From Podocnemis expansa (Eukaryota > Chordata > Testudines > Podocnemididae), in assembly GCA_007922195.1 (NCBI GenBank), contig ML681997.1, forward strand, positions 8,249,317 through 8,313,316: DNA of 64,000 bases, read 5' to 3'. The translations under genes and the position numbers were made by a program. Below the pieces are notes generated by a model. It did not search any database. It was not told the origin of the DNA and worked only from the letters and a program-made list of their open reading frames with translations. Below, one piece after another: positions 1 through 11,682 of this stretch. Position 1 is the first letter of the stretch. Every line of letters starts with the position of its first letter.

Positions 1-215
1 ATAGATAGAGGGATACAGAGATAAGGGTGTGTGTAGATAGATAGACAAGGTGTACGGAGATAGAGAAATAGGGGTGTAGATAGACACATAGATGGGGTGG
101 ATGTAAATAGAACAATGGGGTATAGATAGGGGTGCATGTAGATAGAGAGAGAGAGAAATAGGGGTCTAGATAGATAGATTGGGGTGCATGTAGGTAGACA
201 GACAGATAGATAGAT
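1..215. repeat. GATA-rich microsatellite
   Basis: The sequence is a degenerate run of GATA/TAGA units mixed with GGGGTGTAGATAGA and AGACAGACAGATAG variants. It is simple sequence at the edge of the window, inside what is read here as an intron of the plus-strand gene ending at 3834. No coding content is seen. Confidence 0.9.
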
Positions 216-1410
216 TCATTGTATTCCCATTCAAACGTAAGGCATTTAGAAAGCTACCTAAAATACTCCCCCCCCCATTCCGCCATAGCTATAATTTTGC
301 CCTCTCCTTACAGAAAATGCCATTAATTGCTCTAATAGGAAATAATATTGTGTCCTTATGTCAAGATCTGCTTTGAAAATACCCCTTCCTGTTTACAAGG
401 ATCCGCCTTTTCCTTTTGAATTCCTCCGAATTCAGTTTCGGGTGCTTTTAAACCCTTCCCGATCTCAGCTGGATTATATTTTGTTGGTTTGTTTTTATAG
501 GTTTTTTTTAAAAAATTAGATTGGTTTATTGAGATCTTTTCTTTGCGATGCCATTGCTTTGTGTTACTCGCCTGAAATTAGCCAGAGGAGCGTTATGTCC
601 CGGCGGGGGGAAGGGGTCTCTCAATTCGGGATCAAATTCCCGGTCCCCCCAGATGTGAGCAGGAAGAAGGGACCAGCTCGACTGTGGCGCTGGCTCAGAA
701 AAGCGGTTCCGAGGAGAGGGGCCTCAATAATTAACACCAGTTATTGCCTGGCATTTGTCCGGCAAACAAGGACACAGGGGTGGGTGTTTGGGTCTGGTTG
801 AAGGGAAAGGAGTGGGGAGGCTTCCCAAAGGAGGGAAGGACACAGGCGGCCCGTGTGAACGGCAGGACGGTGCGGGGTGCGGGGTGCTGGGTGCTGGGTG
901 CCCGTCTGGAGAGTTAAAGCTCCTGGAAGGACGGAGGGAGGCTGGGGGGGGGAGTCGGGGCCACCCCCAGGCTCAGGCCGCCCTGTTGTGTGTTTGCAGC
1001 CCGGCTGGCTTGGGCTGGTTGGGGAGCTGGCGCTGGCCTGGGATGGTAGATGGTTGATTGATTGATTGATTTTTGATTGATTGATAGATGATTGAGGTGC
1101 GAGTTTGGGGGACAGATCTGTGGGGTGAACCAGCTCGGCCGCTGTCCCGGTGCGGTAGCTATGGGATAAGGGCTGGTGGCGCCATGGCCGGTCGGTGGCC
1201 GGGGTCTGGGGGTGCTGGGGAGGGGGACGGATCTCGGGGGGCTGCTTTGCCGTCGGGCTGGACCAGGGGCTGAGGCAGGAGGTGGGGGGTGAAGGTGGCG
1301 GGACGAGCCGGGGGCTGAGGAGAGGATGCACTGGGTGGGGTGGTGGGTCACTGCTGACATCAGTTGACCCCAGGGGTGGGGTGGCTGAGCAGCTCTCAGG
1401 ATGAGCTGGG
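216..1410 (+). other. Intronic DNA, G-rich in its second half, no exon recognised
   Basis: The first part (216-560) is AT-rich single-copy sequence. From about 600 the plus strand becomes strongly G-rich, with many runs of four or more G and a short ATTG/GATT repeat at 1051-1092. Open frames on both strands here follow from the base composition and show no recognisable domain. I see no homeodomain motif (WFQNRR) that would mark the missing upstream exon of the gene ending at 3834, so that exon probably lies before the window. Confidence 0.5.
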
Positions 1411-1559
1411 ATTGGGGGGCAGGTTCCCTGGTCAATGCTGGGGGGCGGTTGTTGGGGGATGTGTGAATGGGGTGGGTGGGTGACTGGCTGGCTGTTGGCT
1501 GGGACCACACGGCGGGGCAGTTGCATGGCATCGATGATGGTGGGGCTGCTTGGCTCTAG

Positions 1560-3620
1560 GCTGGCACAGAGGAGTTTGGAAGGGGGGCTGCTGAATGTTG
1601 GCTGAATAGATGGATCGGGTGGGGGCTGTTGGCTAGGACAGGTATTTGGGATGAGGTGTTGTTGCCTGGGACAGATGACTGGGGTGAGAGGCTGTTGGCT
1701 GGGAGGGGTGACCTGCGTGAGAAGCTGTTGACTATTGACTGGGTTCGGTGAATTGGGTGAGGGGCTGTTGGCTGAGACAGGTGACTGATTTTGGGAGCTG
1801 TTGGCTGTTGACTGGGACAGGTAACTGGGGTGAGGGACTGTTTACTGGGACAGGTGATGGGATGGGGGCAGTTGACTCGGTAGGTGACTGGGGTGAGGGA
1901 CTCTCGGCTGTTGGCTCCCACTGATGACAGGGGTGAAGAGCTGGTGGCTGTTGACTGGAACAGGTGACTGGGGAGAGGAGCTGTTGGCTGTTGCCTGGGC
2001 CAAGTGACTGAGGTAAAGGACTCTTGGCTGTTGGGTCCAATAGGTGACTGCTGAGTGGAGCTATTGGCCGGCACAGATGACAGGGGAGAGAAGATGTTGA
2101 CTGTTGATTGGGACACGTGACTGGGGTGAGGGGCTCCTGACTATTGGCACCCACAGGTCTCTTGGGTGAAGAGCTGTTGGCTGGGCCAGGTGACTGGGTG
2201 AAGGACTCTTGATTGTTGACTGGGACAGGTGACTGGGGAGAGGACCTGTTGGCTGTTGATTAGGGCAGGTGATGGGGTGAGAGACTCTTGTCTGTTGGCT
2301 CCCACTGATGACAGGGGTGAAGAGCTTTTGGCTGTTCCCTGGGCCAGGTGACTGGGGTGAGGGACTTTTGGTTGTTAGCACCGACAGGTGACTTGGGAGA
2401 GGAGCTGTTGGCTGTTGGCTCGGACAGGTGACTGGGGAGAGGAGCTATTGGCTCTTGATTGGGACAAGGGACTGGGGTGAGGGACTCTTGGCTGTTGGCA
2501 CTGACTGGTGACTGTGGAGTAGAGCTGTTGGCTCCAACAGATGACTGGGGTGAAGTGCTGTTGGCTGTTGGCTGGAACACGTGACTGGGGAGAGGGGCTG
2601 TTGCCTGGGCCAAATGACTGGGGTAAAGCACTCTTGGCTGTTGGCTCCAACAGGTGACTGCAGAGTGAAGCTATTGGCTGGCACGGGTGACCAGGGAGAG
2701 GAGCTGTTGACTGTTGATTGGGACAAGTGACTGGGTTGAGGGACCTTTGCCTGTTGGCACCAACAGATGACCGGGGTAAAGAGCTGCTGGCTGTTTCCTG
2801 GGCCAGGTGACTGGTGTGAGGGACTCTTGACTGTTGGCACCGACAACTGACTGGGGAGAGGAGCTGTTAGCTGCCCCAGGTGACTAAGGAGAGGAGCTGT
2901 TGGCTGTTTGCTGGGACAGGTGACTGGGGGTGAAGGACTCTTGACTGTTGGTTTGGACAGGTGACTAGAGGGACTTTTGGTTGTTAGCACAGACAGGTTA
3001 CTGGGGAGAGGAGCTGTTGACTGGGACAAGTGACTGGGGTGAGGGACTTTTGGCAGTTGGCACCGACAGGTGACTGGGGAGAGGAGCTGTTGGCTGGGAC
3101 AGATGACTGGGGAGAGAATCTGTTGGTTGTTGCGGGGCAAGGGACTGGGGTGAAGGACTCTTGACTGTTGGCACAGACAGGTGACTGCAGAGTGGAGCTG
3201 TTGGCTGTTGACTGGGACAGGTAACTGGGGTGAGGGACCGTTTACTGGGACAGGTGATGGGGGTGGGGGTAATTGACTGGGTAGGTGACTGGGGTGAGGG
3301 ACTCTTGGTTGTTAGCACCCACTGATGACTGGGGTGAAGAGCTGTTGGCTGGGCCAGGTGACTGGGGAGAGGGACTTTTGGTTGTTAGCACCCACCAGTG
3401 ACTGGGGAGCGGAGCTGTTGGCTGGGCTAGGTGACTAGGGAGAGGAGCTGTTAGCTGTTTCCTTGGCCGGGTGACGGGTGTGAGGGACTCTTGACTGTTG
3501 GCATGGACAGGTGTCTGGGGTGAAGAGCTGTTGGCTGGGCCAGGTGACTGGGGAGAGGAGCTGTTGGCCGTCGGCTGGGCCAGGGGACTGGGGCGAGGGG
3601 CTCTCGGCTGTCGGCTGCCC
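1560..3620 (+). repeat. Intronic minisatellite, unit about 40 bp
   Basis: A tandem array with roughly fifty degenerate units. A typical unit is built from GTGACTGGGG, TGAGGGACTC, TTGGCTGTTG and GCACCGACAG; shorter variants of about 28-33 bp lack part of this. Two sub-types alternate: one with GGGGAGAGGAGCTGTTGGCTG and one with GGGGTGAGGGACTCTTGGCTG (each read in overlapping pieces). The array runs to within about 45 bp of the splice acceptor at 3664-3665, and the pre-exon DNA (3540-3620) still resembles diverged units. Because the unit length is not a multiple of three and minus-strand stops are rare, all three minus frames give long Ser/Pro/Gln-rich open frames; these are artefacts. Confidence 0.9.
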
Positions 3621-3665
3621 CGGGTGGCCGCGCTGTGACCGTCTGTGTCTCCCGGTTCCTTGCAG

Positions 3666-3834
3666 GCTCCAGCAGCAGGTCTTAGCCCAGGGCTCGGTGC
3701 GCTCGCTGCAGGCCGAGGAGGAGAGCGCAGGGGAGGCGCTGGGGGCGGCCTCCAGCCCCGCCGCCAGCCTGTCCAGCAAAGCGGCCACCTCGGCCATTTC
3801 CATCACCTCCAGCGACAGTGAATGTGACGTGTGA
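3666..3834 (+). CDS. Final coding exon of an off-window gene, possibly a NOTO-type homeobox gene
   Basis: A pyrimidine-rich tract followed by TTGCAG gives a good splice acceptor at 3664-3665. The exon begins with the last base of a split codon, then reads LQQQVLAQ and continues for 55 codons to a TGA at 3832-3834, ending [13 protein letters not shown]. The tail is Ala/Ser-rich and acidic at the end. What is seen: acceptor, open frame, stop, and a polyadenylation signal 520 bp downstream. What is inferred: the ending resembles the Ser-rich SSSSIASIQSDDAE tail of the notochord homeobox protein NOTO, and QQQ-rich sequence just after a homeodomain would fit. NOTO is a DNA-binding regulator of notochord fate. 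The homeodomain itself is not in the window, so other homeobox or unrelated proteins remain possible; the gene symbol is left blank for that reason. The preceding intron exceeds 3.6 kb and is filled with a minisatellite. High GC and a CpG-containing context fit a genuine exon. Confidence 0.65.
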
Positions 3835-4376
3835 CGGCGCGGCCATGGCCCACAGGGGACAGGGGGAGCCGGCTACACCCAGTGCCTGCCCCGGCTCCAG
3901 CTCCCGGGCTGCCGAGGGGCCGGGGCGCCGGGAGCCGGGAACCAGCCCAGCCCGGCGCGGTCCGCGCTCGGCCCCGAGGAGGCTCCACTCGGAGAAACTT
4001 TCGTCGCCTTCGCCGCAAAGGATCCGCGGAAACGATGCCTCAGAAACACACAAATGCCAAGTCGCAAAACGGCCCAGCGCCTGCCCTGCATCCCTCGTGG
4101 GTATTTCATGTTGAAAAGACGCTGTCGGTTTTCCTTTCGTTATTTTTCTCTCCATTTTTTTGCTTTACTTTAAAGGGGTTTTATATATATATAATGTTTA
4201 TTGACTTATTTAAGGGATGGCTCTGGTAGATTTTTTCTATTATTATTATGACGATGATGATGATGATTATTATTATTATTTTGGCTTGTCTATGTGCACA
4301 GGTGACTTGTAGAGCATGTGCAGGTTCGGTACTGTATGCAGCAGCCTAAACAACAATAAAACATTTGGTGAGCAAC
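3835..4376 (+). other. 3' untranslated region of the gene ending at 3834
   Basis: The UTR is GC-rich to about 4080 and then AT-rich, with a TATATATA stretch at 4182-4191 and a GAT/ATT triplet repeat at about 4250-4281. Cleavage is expected 10-25 bases beyond the AATAAA at 4355-4360, just before a T-rich downstream element. No second gene is recognised on either strand. Confidence 0.65.
4355..4360 (+). terminator. Polyadenylation signal AATAAA
   Basis: A canonical AATAAA hexamer within CAACAATAAAACATTTGG, followed about 17 bases later by a run of more than twenty T (4377-4399) that could serve as the downstream T-rich element. It sits 520 bp after the stop codon of the terminal exon. Confidence 0.75.
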
Positions 4377-4399
4377 TTTTTTTTTTTTTTTTTTTTTTA

Positions 4400-7300
4400 C
4401 TGAAAGGATCCCTTTTTCAATTCCTCAGGGCGGAGCGCAGGCCAGGACGGCGCTCAATTCCCACCCTCTTCTGGCCTGGCCCCTAAATATTTGGTCTTGC
4501 AGCAGTGGCAAGCCAGGGAGGGCACCGGGGGATGGAAATGGCTCTGCCTTGTGCCCGGCCCCCCCATGCAGAGCGCCCCCAGCCCGGCAGTGACTCAATA
4601 TCTATTTCTCGGGAGTTAAATGAACCAAACGGGGCCGAGTGGAAAGGCGAGCTGGGAAATCTTGCATGTGCCCGGTGAGCTAGAAACAGCTCGCTGCATG
4701 CTGGGGAGAGCAATGGATGCGGCTGGCTGAGGATAAAAAAAAGGCAGCTAGTTAGTCCGGCGTAGGAGGAGAGCAAACCATGCTGAGGGAGGCTGGAAGA
4801 GAAAATCTCGGTGTTGGCTTGGCTGGGGCGGAAGATTTTGCTCGTCTTTTGCTTCAAACGGTCGAGATTTGGCGATGTAGCAGCCGCCAGTTGTGAACAG
4901 AGGAGGGGATGAAGCTGTAACCCGGCTATAAATATCCCTTGGTGTGCCAGCAGCCCGCTCCCTCCTTTACCTGGCGGATAAAGCCCAGGTCCATGAATTA
5001 AAGAGCAGGGTTATAAATAAAACAGACCCGGGAGGGGGTGGGTGGATCAAGCCGAGGCCGTGTGATTTGGTGGCTTTTTATAGCCGCTGCTTTTGCTCGG
5101 AGAAAGCCGCTGCCGTCCAAAGATCTGGCTAAGCTTTTTTTTTTTTTCCTCTCCCAGCAAAGGGATTTTATATTATATAATTTGACGCTGATCTCTAAAT
5201 GGCTTAGGCTGTGCTTTTTTCATTTGCCGGCCTCCGAGCCTCGCCCGCCGGAATTAGCGGCTTGTTTTGCCGGGGAAGCGCCGGACTCGGCTCCCCGGCG
5301 GGTCCCCAAAACCGACGGTCCCCTTCGGAGGCAGGAATCGTCAGGACCCTGCGAGTCCCCAATGCCCCTTCTTACAAGGGCTGATGGGGTGGAAGCTGTC
5401 GGAATTAAACTATATTTAGGGGTGATTTTAGTATTTACCCCTCAATTGTAGAAGGTAAAATCTACCCAGCGCCGAGTCTTATCTGCTCCTAAATTTGTGT
5501 TTAAATCCGTAATTTCAGCACCGATCTGCATTGACTGCCCTGTGGGCTCGCTAATTCCTCGGTGTTTCTGTCTGGGCATCGCCCTCGTGGGCCGCGACCA
5601 GGCAGAGACCGATTTTTACTAACCGACCTGCCAGCGCCTTTGAATCCGGTTATTTCCTAATTTAGTGGCACGAAAAAAATCTAACAGCTGTGGGTGAGCT
5701 GTAAAATGATGGAGACATGCCTGGAAAAACCAAAAACAACCCCCCGAGTGCTGAGTTTAACCGAAAAGCGGGGCTAAGCCGCCCTAGACTTAAGGATTTC
5801 TGGTTTCAAAGAGGGAGCCGCGGTGCCGAGGTCAGCAAAACAAATAAGCAGTCTAGGGGCGCTTTTGAAGGCTAACAAATTATGGAAAAAATCACCGTGT
5901 TAGACTAAATTTGTTAGTCTCTAAAAGTGACCCCGGACTCCTTGTTTGTTTCAGGATTTCTGGCTATTTTCAAAAAATGTTATTGGGAAAAAAATCACTT
6001 GCAAACGCAGATTTTAGAAGCATCGGCTTCTCACCGAAGTATTGTGGCTGCTCAGAGATGAGTCCGACGAAAGATGATAACCAGGAATAGAAAGTTACCC
6101 GGCTTAATATTGGCTTTGCTGTATTACCTTTTAAAGTGATCATTCCTAATTAAAATCCCGAGGTGCTCAATGCAATCACCTAAGTCCGGGTTAAAAGAGC
6201 AGCCTCGGTATTTTCTTTGTGGCGCGGTACCTTCTTCGGCCCCCCAAAATCCTGATTTTATTTAACGATAACTCGTTATGTTTTAACTGTATAATTTTAG
6301 CTCTATAACATGCATCCTCTAAAATCAGACTGTCCAGATTAACACCGATAACGTGATTTCCAGGCTCGTTTAAAGGGACCAGACTTGCCCGTGTCTGACG
6401 CACACCTGCAAAGCTTTTTTTTTTTTTGCATTTTAAGCCTTGCCTAGTTCTTTGCATAGGCAGCATTTTCAAACCATTGTTTATCTCGTCAAGATTTCCT
6501 TTCCACCTGTGATGTGGATCTGCTAGAATGTGGTGAAATATTTTATTTCCATTCCGGTGCCCATTGGCGTCTAGGATAGCGTCTCAATTATTTTTATAGT
6601 GACAACATCGGACATTGTATTTGGTCTGATAAAAAAAATCTAATCTATCTATCTATCTATCCTTACCAGAGTGAGAAATATATCCATGTAGGTCTGTATT
6701 CAGCCATTCTAAATAACTATCAATAGATCGAAATTTTTTACATCTAGTAAGACAGCTACCTAAATAATATCAGCACAGCATACTGCTCGGTTTGCTTCGC
6801 TTTCTATCTTCATGGTATCCACTTGGCTGACTGAATAGGGTTTTGCTGGGTTTATATTTTTATGTGTCTAGAATCGAGGCAGACAGGTGTCCTATGAGGA
6901 CAGACTACCAGACCGGATGGATTTATGGATCTTAAAAAACTAATTTCACTCTTCGGGGAATGCAGAGGGGTGAGAGAAACAACATTTGACAATTTTAATT
7001 TCTCGCTCTAGCAAAATATAAATAATCTGGGCCCTATTATACCCCCACAGGATATAAATAGGTTCACACAGCTCAGCAGTTAGGGTCCATGGGTTCAGCT
7101 AGCTTATCAGCCTTCAGAGGCAGATTCATTTAAAGCCTCCAAAACTGCGGGTGTGTCTAAGGGAGAGATGAGGGCCACACAGCTTGCACTGAGGCCATTG
7201 CGTTTCTCTGATCGCCCTACATTTCCTTCAGCTCCCCTTGCTCCTCAGCCCCTGCACGCCGAGGCTGTTACTCCGGTGCAAACCATCCAGGCAGGACTCT

Positions 7301-7720
7301 TCCACCCCCGCGTCCTGACATTTTCTCCTCCAAAACCAGCAGCAGGAGCTTCAAGGCTTTTCCTTGCACTCTGCTTGAAAAAAAAAATATTTTTTTTAAA
7401 TCTGGAAACCCGTGTTTGCACCAAAGCAAAAGAAGAGGGAAGCTCGCTGCAAGCCCCCTCCGCCCCCGCTCTGTTTAGGCGAACAAAGCAGCAAATATCG
7501 GATGCAAAGTACCGCGGCCGCGGAGGAGGAGGCGAGGAGGGGCTCGTTTCCCTGGGGGAGGGGGCTGGAAGATTTCCGTTTCTTTTGAGCAGGCTGAATG
7601 GCCAAGTCTTGGAGGCGCTCTGCAGGGCTGTCAGGCTGCTCACAGTAATAAACGCTAATGATGGGGTCTCGAGTCCTCCCCGGGACAAAAGGGGGCTTGG
7701 AGGGCTCGGTGAGGCTGAAT
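4400..7720. other. Single-copy intergenic DNA, possible regulatory region
   Basis: I recognise no transposon family, tandem array or coding domain here beyond short homopolymers (T-run near 5137-5147, T-run near 6416-6427) and an ATCT repeat near 6640-6661. The open frames present are short and lack domain signatures. Its freedom from the repeats that fill the rest of the window, together with its position just downstream of a probable developmental gene, makes conserved regulatory DNA a reasonable guess; sequence alone cannot show it. Confidence 0.4.
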
Positions 7721-9720
7721 AGCTAATAAGTTTTGCAGGGGAGAGATGAGGGAGCTGTCAGCCAATTGATTTCGCCAGAGCAAAGAAAAGCCAGGCTTGC
7801 AGTTTGGGGCGCGTCTGGTCTGGTGCAGCTGGGGGCAGAGGATTGCATTGGAGGCCACCCTGCACCAGCCGTGGAGGGGGGACAGCGCCGAGCACCGCCG
7901 GGTAGACTGGAGTCCACACGTCCCTGCTTCTGCCCTGCCCAGTCTGCTAAACCCGGGATTGTCTGCCCAAATGTCCTGGGCGGAGTGGGGGGCTCTGGAC
8001 CAGGCCAGCTTCAGCCTTTTCCTTGCAGGCAAAAGGGGTAGCTGGAAATCAAAGGCTGCTCTGTCACAAAGGGCCTGCCTGGAGTGTCCTTGTAGGTAGA
8101 GTTTGGACACGACCCGTGGCCCAAGTGTGGACGGGACATGTGGAAGCTCCTGGCTCCGGGCATTGCAAGGGAGGCAAGAGGGCGTCTTCGGCTACAAATC
8201 AGCAAGTTTTGCATGCGGAGCCAGAGGGAGGCTCTGTAACTGCCCCTGCTCCACCACCGTGTCCACACGGTGCAGTTTCAAGGTGATTCGGATTCTGAGC
8301 CTGTCCCTCCCACTGCTATAGGTTAGGTCTCTGTTTTAGGAGTCCTGGAGGGGAGCACGACCAGCCCGGGCACCAGAGAAATGCAAATGGGTCAAGACCC
8401 TCAGCATTTCTGGGCCTGCCTGGCTCAAGATGGGGGGGTTTGCCCATCCTGGATATTCCCAGGCTCTTTTCCAGCCCACCCCCCCATGGGAAAGCGCCAC
8501 AGGGGCTGCGCTGAACCACATCTGGCGTGTGTGACCCCCGGCCCCAAGCCAATGGCCGGGGAACAGCTGGGGAAGCTGGGAGGAGGAGACTGAAATGTGC
8601 CCCTACCTACAGACAGCAAAGGGCCTCAGCTTCTTCAGCTAAGCCACAATCTCAGCTGACGTCTGGGGGCAAAATCCTTAGGAGGAGGGGGCCAAAGGGG
8701 GAGCTGACTTCCCACCACATCCACGCTGGGAAAAGCCCCCACAGGAGAACCTAAACTTCGGTGCATCCTCTCCAGGCTTTTAACTGGGGGGGGCAAGGGT
8801 GCCTCTAACACACATGCGAGGCTGGAAAATCCCAGCAGAGGCCAGGGTGACCCCTGGAGTGCAGGTGGGGCTCAGCTGGGCTTTGGGGGGCACCCCTCTG
8901 CACCCCCAGGACCAGCCAGGCTGCTCTGGTGTGAACCTGGGCCTAAGGCTCCACTCTCAAGTGGCAGATCAAGGTTGTGTTTGCAGCCCCCAAACTCCGG
9001 GGAGGAGAGAGCTGAGCAGCCCCTGTGGCTTGTTTTCTTTTCCAACTCTCAGTTCTCTGGTGCCCTCTGGAAAAAAATGCTAAGAAATTGCCTTAGGAAA
9101 TTGGCCTGTTAGTAAATACCCACAGCTGCCCCTGCTCCAGCCAGCTGGCTCCACAAAGAACCGCTCCTGGCTCCAGACGGGGCATTTCGGTCCCACCTCC
9201 CCTCCTTTTACCACGCCCTCCCACCCAGCTTGGTTAGGTTGGGGTGGTGAGCACTAGGATTTTCTTGTGTAGCTAGGGGTTAAAAATGGTTTATCTTTTT
9301 TTGTTGTTGGCAGTCACTAACACTGACTCCATGGCTGCTGAAAAAGGGTTTCCCTTCCAATAATAGCAACCAAGATTTGATTTGTTCTATGACTGAGTTA
9401 GGGTCAGAGCCTGGCCCAGTTTACATGTGCTGAAAGAGACCTCAGAGTCAGCAGATAGAGGACCCAGCTATCATCTTTTATAAGCAAAATCCAATTAAAA
9501 TTAATCAGCTGGTGCTTTCCCTACTCAGCATGTTCTTGAATACTAGGCAGTAGAAGACATTAGGATTTTCTCAACACCCCCCCCACACCCTTGAATTTCC
9601 TAACACCCCCAGTTGTCAACTAGTAACAGTGTTATACCAATTTAGTGAGCACCCCAACACCCCCTCCTCTCCCGCTCCCCATTTGAAGTCCTGGAGAAGC
9701 TGCATAAATAGAAGATTCCC
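7721..9720. other. Moderately GC-rich intergenic DNA, no gene recognised
   Basis: Six-frame reading gives only short overlapping open frames on both strands without recognisable domains. C-runs occur at about 9577-9584 and again near 9660. I see no clear transposon ends in this stretch. Confidence 0.4.
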
Positions 9721-9895
9721 TTCCAAAGGGGTGGCTGGGTTGGTCTAGTCCAGTAAAATTAGCAAGGAATCCCACGGCACTTAAAGACTAACAAATTTAT
9801 TTATCACCAGAATTTTCCTGGGAGAAAATCCCACTTCATCAGATGCTTGGAGATATGGAACTCACAGAATGGGAGGAAAATAAATGCAGGGGAGA
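9721..9895 (-). mobile_element. Penelope-like element 3' tail
   Basis: Read on the minus strand, this matches the tail that follows the GIY-YIG domain of the copy at 25417-26020: a TTTATTTTCCTCCCATTCTG block, a hammerhead-like block (9806-9846), AAATTTGTTAGTCTTTAAG, and an end near CCCCTTTGGAA. The CTGATGA and GAAA strands of the hammerhead-like block survive, but the last stem pair and the outer stem are lost. Confidence 0.8.
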
Positions 9896-10519
9896 AAGAA
9901 TTTATATTTTCCACATTTATTGTGTATTATTTTTTGCTGCCCAAAGCCCTGGTGGAATACACAGTGCGCGTTCCCCTTGGATTGTAATAGGGCTTTTGCA
10001 TGCCCAGCTAGCATGCAGCAGGACCTTGCCAACTGCATAGCTCTAACCACTAGACTGGAGCTAAAGTCTTCAGAACGGGTCAAGGCTGGAGTCCGACGTG
10101 AAGCCAGGTGAGGTGAGTCCACCAGCCACCTAGTGCAGGCTGCCAAGCCTTGTTCCCACCAGCCAGGGCCAGGCTGCAGCACCCACATACACTGGCCCGC
10201 CGGCTCTTGCCTGTCCTGGAGCCGGTCTGTGACCAGGATTTGAAGGGAGCTGTCTAGTGATCATTCCAGGTTTGGTGAAATCTCTTTTCTTACCCTGGAT
10301 GGTACTACGCCCTCCTCCAGTGGGATCCTACAGAATATGGTTCATCCTGCCTCAGCCCTGCCTGGGGCCCACAGGTGCTGAAGGGGGCTGCTGGACTGTG
10401 TGTTTTGTGGCTCCGGATAGGTCTGGTACAAGGAATGGCTTTCTCCCTGTTGCTTGATGAAGGAAGGGTGGTTTTGACATTGAGCTGTTAGGGTTTGGGC
10501 AGGGAGGAAAGGGGAAATG

Positions 10520-10592
10520 CAAAACAACAGAAGTCCTGTGACACCTTAAAGACTAACAAATTTCTTCAGGCATAAGCTTTCGTGTGCTGCCA
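10520..10592 (-). mobile_element. Diverged Penelope-like element tail fragment
   Basis: The minus strand contains CGAAAGCTTATG followed by AAATTTGTTAGTCTTTAAGG and GTCACAGGACTTC, the same order as in other PLE tails here. The GCTTATG variant differs from the GCTCATG form of the other copies and suggests a separate, older subfamily. Confidence 0.7.
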
Positions 10593-11155
10593 CCCATGTG
10601 AAATGCAAAAGCTCCCTATGGGGCTGGCGGGGGGTGAGAGGGGTTGGAGCGAATAGATTAAACCATTGGCCTCCCTTGGGTGGGCAACAGACATTGTGGC
10701 AGAGTACTGTGTCATCAAGATGCTCCTCCAATCTAAAATACCCTAAGCTTGCCACTGGAGCCAGAGCCAGCCTTACCTGTCGCTGACATTGGGAACCACC
10801 AAAGATGCTGTGATCATGTGGATATCAAACTCTTGCAGCAGCTCTCAAATGGGGATCCTGGCCCACATGTGGGTCACAAAGGTATTGCAGGGGGAGGAGA
10901 CTCACAAGGCCAGGAGAAGTAAGGGTATGGCAGCACAGTAAAGAAAGGGCACCTGAATACAAGTTCACTCATGGCACTATTTTCCCTAAGGCCGGTCTGA
11001 CTGGAGCAAATCTAGATGTACAGTGATCAGAATCTGCCACTTGGATTCCAAATCTCTCTCTCTCACACACACACACGTCTTTGTGCAGAATTAAGTGAAT
11101 TTGTTCCATGTGAGACAAAGAACTGATCTATATTGTGTGTTTGGAGGAACTCGGG

Positions 11156-11665
11156 AAAGGGTAGGCAAGCCCTGGCATGTGCGCCAACAGTGGCACATGA
11201 GCCCATTCAGAGTGGCATGCGGCACTCTCTGCGGCACCACAGAAATTGCCACTCCTGCCACCGAAAGCCACTCTGGGCACCTTCCTTCAGGTTCACTGGG
11301 ACACAGGAGGTCCCACCATGCCTATGCCTCCATGTGACGCAGAAAAAAGCTGCCTGGAGTGGCTCCTCTCCAAAGAAGCCACTCTGGGCGGCTTCTTCCT
11401 GCAACATGCCTGGGAACCCCTGAAAGGAGCTGCTTCTGTCTGTGGCATGTCTAGGGACCCCTGTCCCCAGGCACACCACCAAAATGAGCCGTGCTGGGTG
11501 ACTACTTTCTGTGGCATACCTGGGAAGCGGTCCCACTCCAGCCATGACTGCTGCTGACATTTCAGGCAGCTGTCACATTTTCTTCAGGAGAGGGGGCCAC
11601 TGGCACCAGCTGAGGGTCAGCGAGGAAGGACTGGCACAGGGGTCGGCAAAGGTTGCTGACCTCTG
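11156..11665. mobile_element. Possible hAT-type non-autonomous element
   Basis: The left end AAAGGGTAGGCAAGCC and the right end GGTTGCTGACCTCTG form rough inverted termini of the CAGGGGTNGGCAA type. They are bracketed by AACTCGGG (11148-11155) and AACTAGAG (11666-11673), a 6-of-8 match to an 8-bp duplication. The interior holds diverged tandem segments around GCCACTCTGGGC and TGGCATG. Age makes the call uncertain. Confidence 0.4.
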
Positions 11666-11682
11666 AACTAGAGAGAGAATAA

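Noticed and set aside
35..215. Possible CRISPR-like array from the regularly spaced GATAGA units
   Set aside because: Spacing is short and irregular and units grade into one another, as in a vertebrate microsatellite; the rest of the window is clearly eukaryotic.
741..1531. Two overlapping minus-strand frames of 205 and 261 codons
   Set aside because: They overlap in different frames in G-rich intronic DNA, are proline-rich from composition alone, and have no recognisable motif.
1556..3318. Long minus-strand open frames rich in Ser, Pro and Gln across the minisatellite
   Set aside because: All three minus frames are open at once because the repeat unit contains few minus-strand stops. The peptides merely repeat the DNA unit and show no domain or start context.
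7153..7722. A 189-codon plus-strand frame
   Set aside because: It overlaps long minus-strand frames in GC-rich DNA, has no recognised domain, and shows no convincing splice or polyadenylation context.
9560..9680. C-rich runs as a possible promoter or CpG island
   Set aside because: There are almost no CG dinucleotides here and no adjacent exon signal.
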